Source: DTU053 sp012520115
GTDB lineage: Bacteria; Bacillota; Clostridia; Oscillospirales; Acutalibacteraceae
DNA length: 64,000 nt
Assembly (NCBI GenBank): GCA_050953725.1
Contig: JBMNNB010000001.1
Span: 248,001-312,000 of the forward strand
Direction: 5' to 3'
The position numbers and the translations under genes were made by a program. Shown in pieces: positions 51,553-59,006 of the stretch. The first letter of the stretch is position 1. Each line of letters opens with the position of its first letter. A model generated the notes under the pieces. The model was not told the DNA's origin. It made no database searches and saw nothing but the letters and a program-made list of their open reading frames with translations.

Positions 51553-52800
51553 TTATGCCGCAGGAGCAAGGGCTTTATTTTCGGTCTTGATTTTATCCGC
51601 CGTTTCGAGCATTGTCTCCGCAAAGATTCCGAAGCCCTGGAGGGGATTATTCAGGAATACGTGCGTGACTGCGCCTACGAGCATACCGTTCTGTATAATC
51701 GGACTGCCGCTCATGCCCTGAACAATGCCGCCGGTTTTCGCAATGAGCCTTGAGTCCGTGATTTCGACGGTCATATTCTTCTTTGTGCCGTCCTCGTTAA
51801 GATTTACCTTGACGATTCTTATCTTATACTTCTCGGTCTTGCCGTCCTCGACCGTGGAGTAAATCTCCGCATCTCCGGTCTGAACCTCACTCTTTGTGGC
51901 TACGGGCAGGGGCGTTTTATTCTCGGGCTTATGGAGTATACCGTAAAGGCCCGTGTCGCCGTTAATATGAAGGGAGCCGAGCACCTTGTCGCCGAAAACT
52001 CCGCAAAGCTCGCCTGTTATTCCCGGGCTGCCCTTGTAGATTCCCTTCAGCTCGGCATTAAGGATATCGCCTGAGCTTAAAGGCATTACGGTCTTAGTGT
52101 CAACATCGCAAATGGCGTGACCGAGGGAGCCGAAAATGCCTGTCTCCGGGTCGTAGAAGGAGATTGTGCCGATACCCGCAGAGCTGTCCCTGACCCAAAG
52201 ACCGCCCTTGAACTTGCCGTCTGTGGCCGATCTGACCGGCTTAAAGCGCACCGTCATATCCTTACCGTCTCTCAGGATTTCCATTACGACGGTTTCTCCG
52301 CCGCTTCTTTCAAGGCACTGTGCCACATCCGAGTTCTGTTTTACCTTCTTGCCGTCGATTCGCTTGATTATATCGCCTTCTTCAAGTCCTGCTGCCTTTC
52401 CGGGATTTGTAAGCCCCGATTCACTCATCACATCGTCGATTCCCACAACTATGACCCCGCTGGTGTATAGCCTTATTCCTATAACCTCGCCTCCGGGAAC
52501 CGCATACCTGCGTTCGTTCGTCGTCACCCTGGCTTTTTTGACCGGAAAAATTTTCAAAGCCTTGATTTGTACATCCGTACTGTTCTTTAATTCGTTTGCG
52601 AAGCTGAAGCTGACGTTCTGCTCCTTTTGTTCTTCCACTGTTTTTAGTCCTGCCGAATAAAAAATCCCGACGTCTATTTCGCTGCCTTCCACGATGTTGA
52701 ATTCGTCAGGGATTTTGCGTTCACCGACTATAATAAAACCGAATACCACTGCCGAAAAAACGGCCATGGCGGCTGTAAAGCCTTTAATGATTTTCCGCAT
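51553..52800 (-). CDS. spoIVB: SpoIVB serine peptidase (sporulation)
   Basis: The 415-residue S55 peptidase has an N-terminal membrane anchor (about 6-26). Its PDZ domain carries GIRLYTSGVIVVGIDDV, then AAGLEEGDIIKRIDGKKV and VVMEILRDGKD. The catalytic domain carries GSLGHAICD (active-site His region) and GMSGSPIIQNG (nucleophile Ser near 363). SpoIVB is secreted from the forespore and triggers pro-sigma-K processing, so the host is a spore former. A ribosome site AAAGGTAGG precedes the ATG. The gene stands alone; spo0A, its usual neighbour in many Clostridia, is not next to it here. Confidence 0.95.
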   Translation of the reverse strand: MRKIIKGFTAAMAVFSAVVFGFIIVGERKIPDEFNIVEGSEIDVGIFYSAGLKTVEEQKEQNVSFSFANELKNSTDVQIKALKIFPVKKARVTTNERRYAVPGGEVIGIRLYTSGVIVVGIDDVMSESGLTNPGKAAGLEEGDIIKRIDGKKVKQNSDVAQCLERSGGETVVMEILRDGKDMTVRFKPVRSATDGKFKGGLWVRDSSAGIGTISFYDPETGIFGSLGHAICDVDTKTVMPLSSGDILNAELKGIYKGSPGITGELCGVFGDKVLGSLHINGDTGLYGILHKPENKTPLPVATKSEVQTGDAEIYSTVEDGKTEKYKIRIVKVNLNEDGTKKNMTVEITDSRLIAKTGGIVQGMSGSPIIQNGMLVGAVTHVFLNNPLQGFGIFAETMLETADKIKTENKALAPAA

Positions 52801-52824
52801 ATTTGACCTACCTTTCAGTTAGCA

Positions 52825-52836
52825 GAAAGCGCTTTC
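52825..52836. promoter_or_regulatory. cre-like palindrome upstream of spoIVB
   Basis: GAAAGCGCTTTC is a perfect 12-bp palindrome that matches the core of CcpA catabolite-responsive elements, 25-36 bp before the spoIVB start. A CcpA site on a forespore gene would be unexpected; another LacI-type regulator is possible. Confidence 0.35.
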
Positions 52837-52908
52837 GGCCTTGTGTCTTACTGCCTTCCGATTAAAATTCGAATTACTTTCCGCTCATTTTTATAATTCG
52901 CAGCAGCG

Positions 52909-52922
52909 GCAAATTAATTTGC
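52909..52922. promoter_or_regulatory. AT-centred palindrome in the spoIVB/nadE divergent region
   Basis: GCAAATTAATTTGC is a perfect 14-bp palindrome, 109 bp before spoIVB. The rest of 52801-53286 is AT-rich; I could not identify a convincing sigma-F/G promoter. Confidence 0.35.
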
Positions 52923-53108
52923 GGCAATTCTTTTCGCTGTCGGTGAATTCTTGAATAAAAAATATAGGATTTTACATGTATTAATAAAAAAATCAGGCAA
53001 GACTTTTATAGTCAAGGCACGAAAAAAGAAGCCAATAAAATCCGGTTAAGCGGAATTATCATATTATTGAAGCGGTTCAAATATTTTGCCGTTTAGGATT
53101 AGATTGAT

Positions 53109-53195
53109 ATGAATAAACTCAAAAATATGTTTAAACTCTCAAAGATATTATGCCCGCAAAAGCTGTACTCATTTCACTTTAAAAAAGAAAAATAA
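53109..53195 (+). CDS. possible 28-residue basic peptide
   Basis: ATG 53109 opens MNKLKNMFKLSKILCPQKLY and ends FHFKKEK at TAA 53193-53195. A weak AGGA lies about 10 bp upstream. The peptide is strongly basic and could be an artefact of AT-rich DNA. No family is recognised. Confidence 0.2.
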   Translation: MNKLKNMFKLSKILCPQKLYSFHFKKEK

Positions 53196-53211
53196 TCGAA
53201 GTCTTTAAAAA

Positions 53212-53241
53212 TTGACTTTTCCTTATAGCCTGCACTATAAT
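53212..53241 (+). promoter_or_regulatory. promoter of nadE
   Basis: TTGACT (53212-53217), 18-bp spacer, TATAAT (53236-53241). It lies inside the apparent upstream extension of the nadE frame, so the true start must be downstream. Confidence 0.8.
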
Positions 53242-53286
53242 ACTTGTGAAGCTCGAGCGGGGCTGACATGTGAAAGAGGTATTGAA

Positions 53287-54018
53287 ATGAGAGATTATGC
53301 CGTAGAACTCGAAAAACGAATAGAGTTTATAAGGAATCTGTTAAAGGAATCCGGCGCAAAGGGAATAGTGTTCGGCAACAGCGGCGGCAAGGACAGCGCC
53401 CTGACAGGTATTTTGTGCAAAAAGGCCTGCGATAATACACTGAGCCTCATAATGCCCTGCCATGCAAAGCGCAATTTTGATATAGACTTGAAGGACGGCC
53501 TGGAAGTCGCCGAAAAATTTAATATTGAAACAAAGGTTATAGATGTAACGCCCATAAGGGAAGCGACAATGAAGGCAGTGAGTGCCGATTTTGAACTTAC
53601 GGATATGGCTGTGGCAAACATCGCTCCGAGACTTCGCATGACGGTGCTTTACGCCGTTGCGGCCAGCCGGAATATGCTTGTTGCGGGTACGGACAACAAA
53701 AGCGAAATGTACATGGGCTATTTCACTAAATGGGGCGACGGCGGCTATGACTTCAACCCGATAGCTGACCTGACAGTATCTGAAGTTTACGAGTTTCTGC
53801 GCTATCTTGACGCCCCCGAAGCGGTCATAAAAAAAGCCCCCTCTGCGGCCCTCTTTGACGACCAGACTGACGAGCAGGAAATGGGCATCACCTATAAAAA
53901 AATCGACGAATATTTAATGACAGGCAAAGGAGATAAAGAGGATATTGACTTAATCGAGCGCTATCACAAAGTAAGCGAGCACAAAAGACGAATGCCCGTT
54001 TTATATAAGCCCGAATAA
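53287..54018 (+). CDS. nadE: NAD synthetase, ammonia-dependent
   Basis: ATG 53287 (MRDYAVELEKRIEFIRNLLK) follows GAGG and sits downstream of the promoter. The 243-residue protein is the single-domain, NH3-dependent form lacking the N-terminal glutaminase. It has the ATP pyrophosphatase P-loop NSGGKDSALTG near 36, GTDNKSEMYMGYFTKWGDGG near 138 and KAPSAALFDDQTDEQEMG near 190, which are NadE hallmarks. It amidates deamido-NAD to NAD, completing the pathway in which nadD of the T-box operon acts earlier. Confidence 0.95.
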   Translation: MRDYAVELEKRIEFIRNLLKESGAKGIVFGNSGGKDSALTGILCKKACDNTLSLIMPCHAKRNFDIDLKDGLEVAEKFNIETKVIDVTPIREATMKAVSADFELTDMAVANIAPRLRMTVLYAVAASRNMLVAGTDNKSEMYMGYFTKWGDGGYDFNPIADLTVSEVYEFLRYLDAPEAVIKKAPSAALFDDQTDEQEMGITYKKIDEYLMTGKGDKEDIDLIERYHKVSEHKRRMPVLYKPE

Positions 54019-54020
54019 AA

Positions 54021-54055
54021 AATAGAGCTAAGGTTCACCTTAGCTCTTATTTGTT
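54021..54055. terminator. bidirectional terminator between nadE and the tatD operon
   Basis: AGAGCTAAGG / CCTTAGCTCT with TTCA loop. A-rich on the left and T-rich on the right, so usable in both directions; it overlaps the end of the convergent small gene. Confidence 0.85.
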
Positions 54056-54237
54056 ATATTTATTTCTTCGTTATTCGGTATGTATTTTGTCTCGGACTTT
54101 TTGAGGATGTCATTCAGCTCCTCAAGTCCGTCCTTCTTTTCGGTCTTTGCGTTCAAAATGACAATCGCCGCACAGACTATAAGTAAAAAAGCGGCGATAT
54201 AGCCGATATACAGTCCGTTTTGCACAATACCGAGCAT
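54040..54237 (-). CDS. small single-pass membrane protein
   Basis: The 65-residue protein has an N-terminal membrane helix (IGYIAAFLLIVCAAIVILNA, about 11-30) and a charged cytoplasmic tail (KTEKKDGLEELNDILKKSET). It starts 12 bp after tatD, within the metG-tatD transcript. No family is recognised; the short, conserved-looking layout and good spacing suggest a real gene. Confidence 0.65.
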   Translation of the reverse strand: MLGIVQNGLYIGYIAAFLLIVCAAIVILNAKTEKKDGLEELNDILKKSETKYIPNNEEINITNKS

Positions 54238-54249
54238 AACCTCACCTTA

Positions 54250-55020
54250 TTACTTAATCTCGAATAGCCTTTTAGCATTTTCGGCGGTCAAATTAAGTAT
54301 ATCCTGCGCCGTGGTGCCTCTGACCTCAGCGATTTTCTCCGCCGTGTAGGGTATCATTGTGGAATCGCAGCGCTTGCCTCTGAAGGGCACGGGCGACATA
54401 TATGGGCAGTCGGTCTCAATCAGCAAAAGCTCATCGGGTACGACGGCGGCGACCTCAAGGGGCTTTTTCGCATTTTTAAAGGTCACGGCCCCGCCGAGGC
54501 CGATGTACATTCCGAGCTTTATTATCTCCTGCGCCATTTCCGCACTGCCGGAAAAGCAATGCAGAACTCCCTTCGGGCGGTGCTTTTTCAGTATTTCAAG
54601 GGTGTCCGCATGGGCGTCACGGTTGTGGATTATCACGGGCAGAGAAAGCTCTGCGGCCAATTCAAGCTGCTTTTCAAAGGCTTCGATTTGCTTTTCACGG
54701 GGAGAAAAATCATAGTAATAGTCGAGTCCGATTTCGCCGATTGCGACTACCTTTTCATTTTGGGCAAGCCTTTTTACTTCGAGCAGGGAAGCGTCGTCAA
54801 ATTCCGTTACCTCGTGCGGATGAAAGCCCACAGCCGCATATACAAAGCCGAACTTCTCAGAAAGCTCAATCGAAAATTCTGAGGTCTGAAGGTTAGTACC
54901 GCAGTTAATGACCCCCGAAATGCCTTTTGAGGGCAGGGATGATAAAATCTCATCCCTGTCCTCATTGAATTTTTCATCATCGAAATGAGCATGGGAATCA
55001 AAAATCGAAGTATAGTCCAT
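54250..55020 (-). CDS. tatD: TatD-family metal-dependent DNase
   Basis: The 256-residue TIM-barrel hydrolase has metal ligands in FDSHAHFDDE (His10, His12), AIGEIGLDYYYDFSP near 95, PVIIHNRDAH near 130, GVLHCFSG near 152, and the last Asp in LLIETDCPYMSP near 203. This is the TatD/YcfH set. TatD enzymes are 3'-5' exonucleases on DNA and act in repair or turnover. It directly follows metG, the common Firmicutes arrangement. Confidence 0.95.
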   Translation of the reverse strand: MDYTSIFDSHAHFDDEKFNEDRDEILSSLPSKGISGVINCGTNLQTSEFSIELSEKFGFVYAAVGFHPHEVTEFDDASLLEVKRLAQNEKVVAIGEIGLDYYYDFSPREKQIEAFEKQLELAAELSLPVIIHNRDAHADTLEILKKHRPKGVLHCFSGSAEMAQEIIKLGMYIGLGGAVTFKNAKKPLEVAAVVPDELLLIETDCPYMSPVPFRGKRCDSTMIPYTAEKIAEVRGTTAQDILNLTAENAKRLFEIK

Positions 55021-55022
55021 TT

Positions 55023-56957
55023 TTATCTGACCTTTGAGCCTGCGGGAATGTCGTCGGCAAAGATAACCTTCACATCGTTCTCGCCTGCATCAGCCGCAAG
55101 AATCATGCCCTGACTCTCCACGCCGCAAAGCACGGCAGGCTTCAGGTTATCGACAAGTATAATATTCCTGCCTATTAAGTCCTCAGGTCTATACCACTGT
55201 GCAATGCCGGACGCCACGGTCCTGTCGCTTCTTTCACCGTCGTTGAGAGTCAGCTTTAATAGCTTCTTAGCCCTCTTGACAGGCTCGCAGGCGACGACCT
55301 TTGCAACTCTCAGACTTACCTTCGCAAAGTCCTCAATGCCTATAAGAGCCACATTCTCGGCAGCCTTCTCGGCCTTCTTCTCCTCAGCCTTCTGAGCGGT
55401 CTGCTTTTCAAGCTCCTTCAATTCCGCCTCAACATCGATTCTCGGGAAGATGATATCGCCCTTCTTGACGCTGAAGCTGTCGTTAAGACCGAATACGCCA
55501 GCGCTGTCCCATTCAAAGTCAGCATCAAGGCCTAACTGAGCCCTGATTTTCGGCGAGGTTTCGGGCATAACAGGGCTTATCAGAACCGAAACGATTCTCA
55601 AACTCTCGCAGAGGTTGTACATTACGCTTGCAAGCTTTGCCTTGTTTGCCTCGTCCTTCGCAAGAATCCACGGCGTAGTCTCGTCAATATATTTATTGGC
55701 TTTTGAAATAAACTTCCATATATCCGTAAGTGCGTTGGGGAATAAGAGTTTGTCGTAAAGGCTCTCTGTGTTGGCCTTCAGCTCCTTCGCTGCGCTAATC
55801 AGAGCCTCGTCAAACTCTGTGGCCTCACGCTCAGTGGGGATAACGCCGCCGAAATACTTCTCCACCATCGAAACGGTGCGTGAAAGCAGGTTGCCCAGGT
55901 CATTTGCAAGCTCAAAGTTAATGCGGTTAATAAGATTTTCGTTTGAGAATACGCCGTCAGAGCCGAAGGCAATCTCACGCAGCAGAAAGTAGCGTATTGC
56001 ATCCACGCCGTACCTGTCGCAGAGAACGACCGGGTCAACCACATTGCCCTTTGACTTGCTCATCTTGCCGCCCTCTAAGAGCAGCCAGCCGTGACCGAAG
56101 ACTTTTTTCGGCAGCGGCTCGTTTAATGACATGAGCATTGCAGGCCAGATTATCGTATGGAAGCGGACAATCTCCTTTGCCATCAGGTGAACGTCGGCAG
56201 GCCAGTACTTTTTGTAAAGGCTGTCGTCGTCAGAGCCGAAGCCGAGGGCGGTAATATAGTTAGACAGAGCGTCGACCCATACATAGACCACATGGTCAGG
56301 GTCAAAATCAACGGGAACGCCCCACTTAAAGGATGTCCTCGAAACGCACAAATCCTCAAGTCCGGGCTTAATGAAGTTGTTTATCATCTCGTTCTGCCTT
56401 GACTGAGGCTCGATAAAGCCCGGGTTATCCTCATAATATTTCAATAGCTTGTCGGCATACTTTGAAAGCCTGAAGAAATAAGCCTCCTCGGTGGCCTTCT
56501 GAACCTCTCCGCCGCAGTCGGGGCATTTGCCGTCATTGAGCTGAGTTTCGGTCCAGAATGACTCACAGGGCTTGCAGTACATGCCCTCATATACGCCCTT
56601 GTAGATGTCGCCGTTTTCATAGAGCTTTCTGAAAATCTTCTGAACAGCCTTTTCGTGGTAATCATCGGTAGTCCTGATGAACTTATCATAGCTGATGTTC
56701 ATAAGCTTCCAGAGAGCCTTGATTCCGACGACTATATTGTCAACATAGGTCTTGGGGTCAAGACCTGCTGCCTTTGCCTTATCCTCAATCTTCTGACCGT
56801 GCTCATCGGTGCCTGTAAGGAACATGACATCATAACCACGCATTCGCTTATACCGGGCCATAGCGTCAGCTGCAACAGTCGTGTAGCTGTGGCCGATATG
56901 AAGCCTGTCCGACGGATAATAGATCGGTGTGGTGATGTAAAATGTTTTTCTTTCCAT
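55023..56957 (-). CDS. metG: methionyl-tRNA synthetase
   Basis: The 644-residue class I synthetase has the HIGH motif HIGH at 20-23 (YPSDRLHIGHSYTT), a zinc-knuckle insert (YCKPCESFW to CPDCGGEV), and KMSKSKGNVVDP near 299. A C-terminal tRNA-binding (EMAP-like) domain fills about 540-644, with VASGIAQWYRPEDLIGRNII. It charges both initiator and elongator tRNA-Met, each of which also lies in this window. It heads the metG-tatD-small gene operon. Confidence 0.97.
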   Translation of the reverse strand: MERKTFYITTPIYYPSDRLHIGHSYTTVAADAMARYKRMRGYDVMFLTGTDEHGQKIEDKAKAAGLDPKTYVDNIVVGIKALWKLMNISYDKFIRTTDDYHEKAVQKIFRKLYENGDIYKGVYEGMYCKPCESFWTETQLNDGKCPDCGGEVQKATEEAYFFRLSKYADKLLKYYEDNPGFIEPQSRQNEMINNFIKPGLEDLCVSRTSFKWGVPVDFDPDHVVYVWVDALSNYITALGFGSDDDSLYKKYWPADVHLMAKEIVRFHTIIWPAMLMSLNEPLPKKVFGHGWLLLEGGKMSKSKGNVVDPVVLCDRYGVDAIRYFLLREIAFGSDGVFSNENLINRINFELANDLGNLLSRTVSMVEKYFGGVIPTEREATEFDEALISAAKELKANTESLYDKLLFPNALTDIWKFISKANKYIDETTPWILAKDEANKAKLASVMYNLCESLRIVSVLISPVMPETSPKIRAQLGLDADFEWDSAGVFGLNDSFSVKKGDIIFPRIDVEAELKELEKQTAQKAEEKKAEKAAENVALIGIEDFAKVSLRVAKVVACEPVKRAKKLLKLTLNDGERSDRTVASGIAQWYRPEDLIGRNIILVDNLKPAVLCGVESQGMILAADAGENDVKVIFADDIPAGSKVR

Positions 56958-57023
56958 TTTAATGCTCCTTTACAAACTTGCGGTAAAACCGCTTAATTGC
57001 TATAATTTACTATCTGTTTAACT

Positions 57024-57051
57024 ATTATAACATTTAATTTTCATTATTCAA
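57024..57051 (-). promoter_or_regulatory. promoter of the metG operon
   Basis: Minus strand TTGAAT (57046-57051), 16-bp spacer, TATAAT (57024-57029), about 65 bp before the metG ATG. No T-box core is present. Confidence 0.7.
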
Positions 57052-57171
57052 TATTTCTTTTGGCAGGTATTAAGGGTCAGTTTAAGGGGATTTTATAAAC
57101 AGATGATATATATTATTGGCATATTCGGCTTCTAAATATTGTGCTCAATAGTCCGTATCTTATAAAAACTA

Positions 57172-57200
57172 TTGAAACTTTGGATGAAATAGGATATTAT
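57172..57200 (+). promoter_or_regulatory. promoter of efp
   Basis: TTGAAA (57172-57177), 17-bp spacer, TATTAT (57195-57200), 33 bp before the efp ATG. It shows that in-frame codons further upstream are not part of the gene. Confidence 0.75.
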
Positions 57201-57233
57201 TATATCGCATTTAATAATCCGGAGGAATATTTT

Positions 57234-57791
57234 ATGATTTCAGCAGGCGATTTTAGAAACGGCATCACCTTTGAGATGGACGGCGAAGTCTATCAGATAA
57301 TCGAGTTCCAGCATGTTAAGCCCGGTAAAGGTGCCGCTTTTGTCAGAACAAAGATAAGGAATGTTATAGCAGGCTCCGTGGTTGAGCGTACTTTTAACCC
57401 GTCCGACAAGTTCCCGACCGCATATATTGAGAGAAAGGAAATGACCTACTCTTATCAGGACGGAGATCTCTACTACTTTATGGACCCCGAAACCTATGAG
57501 CTTGTTCCGATTGACGGCCATAAGCTTAACGATAACTTTAAATATGTTAAGGAAGACATGGTTTGCAAGGTACTGTCATATAAGGGCAATGTTTTCGGCG
57601 TAGAGCCTCCGAACTTTGTAGAGCTCAAGGTCGTAAAGACAGAGCCCGGCTTCAAGGGCGATACCGCCACCAACACCTTAAAGCCGGCAGTGCTTGAAAC
57701 AGGCGCAGAGATTAAGGTTCCTCTCTTTATCGACGAGGGCGAAATGATTCAGGTTGACACCAGAACAGGCGAATATATGTCAAGAGCATAA
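57234..57791 (+). CDS. efp: elongation factor P
   Basis: ATG 57234 (MISAGDFRNGITFEMDGEVY) follows GGAGG at 8 bp. The 185-residue protein is full length with KOW-like domain I, an OB domain II and domain III ending IDEGEMIQVDTRTGEYMSRA. The tip residue is Lys32 in VKPGKGAAF, the site modified in many bacteria. EF-P relieves ribosome stalling at polyproline. No modification enzyme gene is adjacent. Confidence 0.97.
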   Translation: MISAGDFRNGITFEMDGEVYQIIEFQHVKPGKGAAFVRTKIRNVIAGSVVERTFNPSDKFPTAYIERKEMTYSYQDGDLYYFMDPETYELVPIDGHKLNDNFKYVKEDMVCKVLSYKGNVFGVEPPNFVELKVVKTEPGFKGDTATNTLKPAVLETGAEIKVPLFIDEGEMIQVDTRTGEYMSRA

Positions 57792-57900
57792 GATATTTTT
57801 AGACAAAATTGGCGGTTATACGGTAGTATAATCAGCACAGTACTGCAAAAGCTTTAGGCGAGCTTTACGACACGAATAAAATTTAATGGAGGATAATGCG

Positions 57901-58311
57901 ATGAATCTTACCGAAAAGGCTGCTTATCTGAGAGGTCTTGCAGAAGGTCTCGGCCTTGATGCTGAGAATAAAGAGACAAAGATAATCAACGCAATCATCG
58001 ATTTGCTTGACGACCTTACACTTACGGTAGCCGACAATGAGGACGAGCTTGCACTCATCACCGAGCAGCTTGACGCTGTTGACGAGGACCTTGATGCACT
58101 CGAGTCCTATGTATATGACGACGAGTGCGAGTGCGACTGCGGCTCCGACGATTTCGACGAGGACGACCTCTATGAGCTTGAATGCCCCAACTGCAAGGAA
58201 ACGGTCTGCTTCGATTCGAGCATCTTTGACAGCGAAGAGCCCCTGACCTGTCCCGCTTGCGGAGAGGTTTTCGAAGAGCTTGAGGTTATCAACGAAGACG
58301 AAGAAGATTAA
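57901..58311 (+). CDS. CD1247 N-terminal domain protein with zinc ribbon
   Basis: ATG 57901 (MNLTEKAAYLRGLAEGLGLD) follows GGAGG. The 136-residue acidic protein has the helical CD1247-type N-terminus (about 1-60, continuing IINAIIDLLDDLTLTVADNE). A Cys/Asp-rich segment (YDDECECDCGSDDFDEDD) and a C-terminal zinc ribbon with two Cys pairs (LECPNCKETVCF, LTCPACGEVFEEL) follow. The family is widespread in Clostridia next to efp, as here. Function is unknown; the ribbon suggests nucleic-acid or ribosome contact. Confidence 0.88.
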   Translation: MNLTEKAAYLRGLAEGLGLDAENKETKIINAIIDLLDDLTLTVADNEDELALITEQLDAVDEDLDALESYVYDDECECDCGSDDFDEDDLYELECPNCKETVCFDSSIFDSEEPLTCPACGEVFEELEVINEDEED

Positions 58312-58326
58312 TTTTTTGAGCTTTAC

Positions 58327-58350
58327 AGCCGGGCTTTGTCCCGGCTTTTG
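58327..58350 (+). terminator. intrinsic terminator
   Basis: AGCCGGG / CCCGGCT with a short loop, then TTTGCTTTG. Confidence 0.75.
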
Positions 58351-58355
58351 CTTTG

Positions 58356-58384
58356 TTGACACAGATAATGCGTTGATATAATAT
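58356..58384 (+). promoter_or_regulatory. promoter of the flavodoxin-family gene
   Basis: TTGACA (58356-58361), 17-bp spacer, TAATAT (58379-58384). Confidence 0.7.
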
Positions 58385-58406
58385 AATCGCAGAAAGGGGG
58401 AGTATT

Positions 58407-58970
58407 ATGAGCGTCAAAAAGGTATTTGTATTGTTTGCATCACCCAACAAAAGCGGCTATACAAAAATGCTGCTCGATGCCTTTACGCACTTCGCCCCCG
58501 AAAATGCAGTGATAGAAACTGCATATCTCTATGATGTACTGACGCAGCCCTGCACCGACTGCAGGGTCTGCAAGCTCGAAAATACCTGCATCTTCCGTGA
58601 CCTTGACGGCATTTTCGATAAAATGCAAAGCGCCGATTTAGTGTTAATAGCAACCCCCGTCTACCACTATAATGTCCCGTCCCCCTTAAAGGCTGTCTTT
58701 GACCGAATGCAGAGGTTCTTCGAGGCCTATATTGTCCGTAAGGAAGAAAGACAGCGGCAGACTGAAGGCATCGGCGTTTTACTTACCGTCAGCGGCAGAA
58801 AGGCAACAGAGCCCGTTAAGCTCATACAAAAGCAGGCGGACAAAGCCTTTAATTTGCTCGGAATACGCCTGTCGGGAAGCGTCCACATGCCCGAAACCGA
58901 CACAAGAGTCGATAAAGAAGCGTTAAAACAGGCAGAAGACCTCGGCAGAGAAATATTTGAGAATAATTAA
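58407..58970 (+). CDS. flavodoxin-family NAD(P)H-dependent oxidoreductase
   Basis: The 187-residue protein matches NADPH-dependent FMN reductase/iron-sulfur flavoprotein relatives: FMN phosphate loop FASPNKSGYTKMLLDAF near 10-26, CTDCRVCKLENTC near 51-63 with four Cys, and ATPVYHYNVPSPLKAVFDR near 84, the isoalloxazine-contact region. It probably reduces quinones, nitro compounds or other electrophiles using FMN. The Cys cluster is the compact CX2CX2CX5C set of this branch and may hold a disulfide or metal. Monocistronic with AAAGGGGG site. Confidence 0.88.
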   Translation: MSVKKVFVLFASPNKSGYTKMLLDAFTHFAPENAVIETAYLYDVLTQPCTDCRVCKLENTCIFRDLDGIFDKMQSADLVLIATPVYHYNVPSPLKAVFDRMQRFFEAYIVRKEERQRQTEGIGVLLTVSGRKATEPVKLIQKQADKAFNLLGIRLSGSVHMPETDTRVDKEALKQAEDLGREIFENN

Positions 58971-59006
58971 AAGGGCTGCAAGCTAAGACTTACAGCCCTT
59001 TTATTT
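58968..59006. terminator. bidirectional intrinsic terminator
   Basis: AAAAGGGCTG and CAGCCCTTTT arms, with near-complementary AAG/CTT inside, then TATTTTTT. It serves the convergent flavodoxin and CARF-nuclease genes and overlaps the latter's 3' end. Confidence 0.8.

Noticed and set aside
57141..57233. 31-residue extension of EF-P and similar extensions upstream of nadE (53212-53286) and the comEA-like gene (41079-41141)
   Set aside because: Each extension contains a consensus -35/-10 pair, and the family-typical start follows a proper ribosome site downstream.
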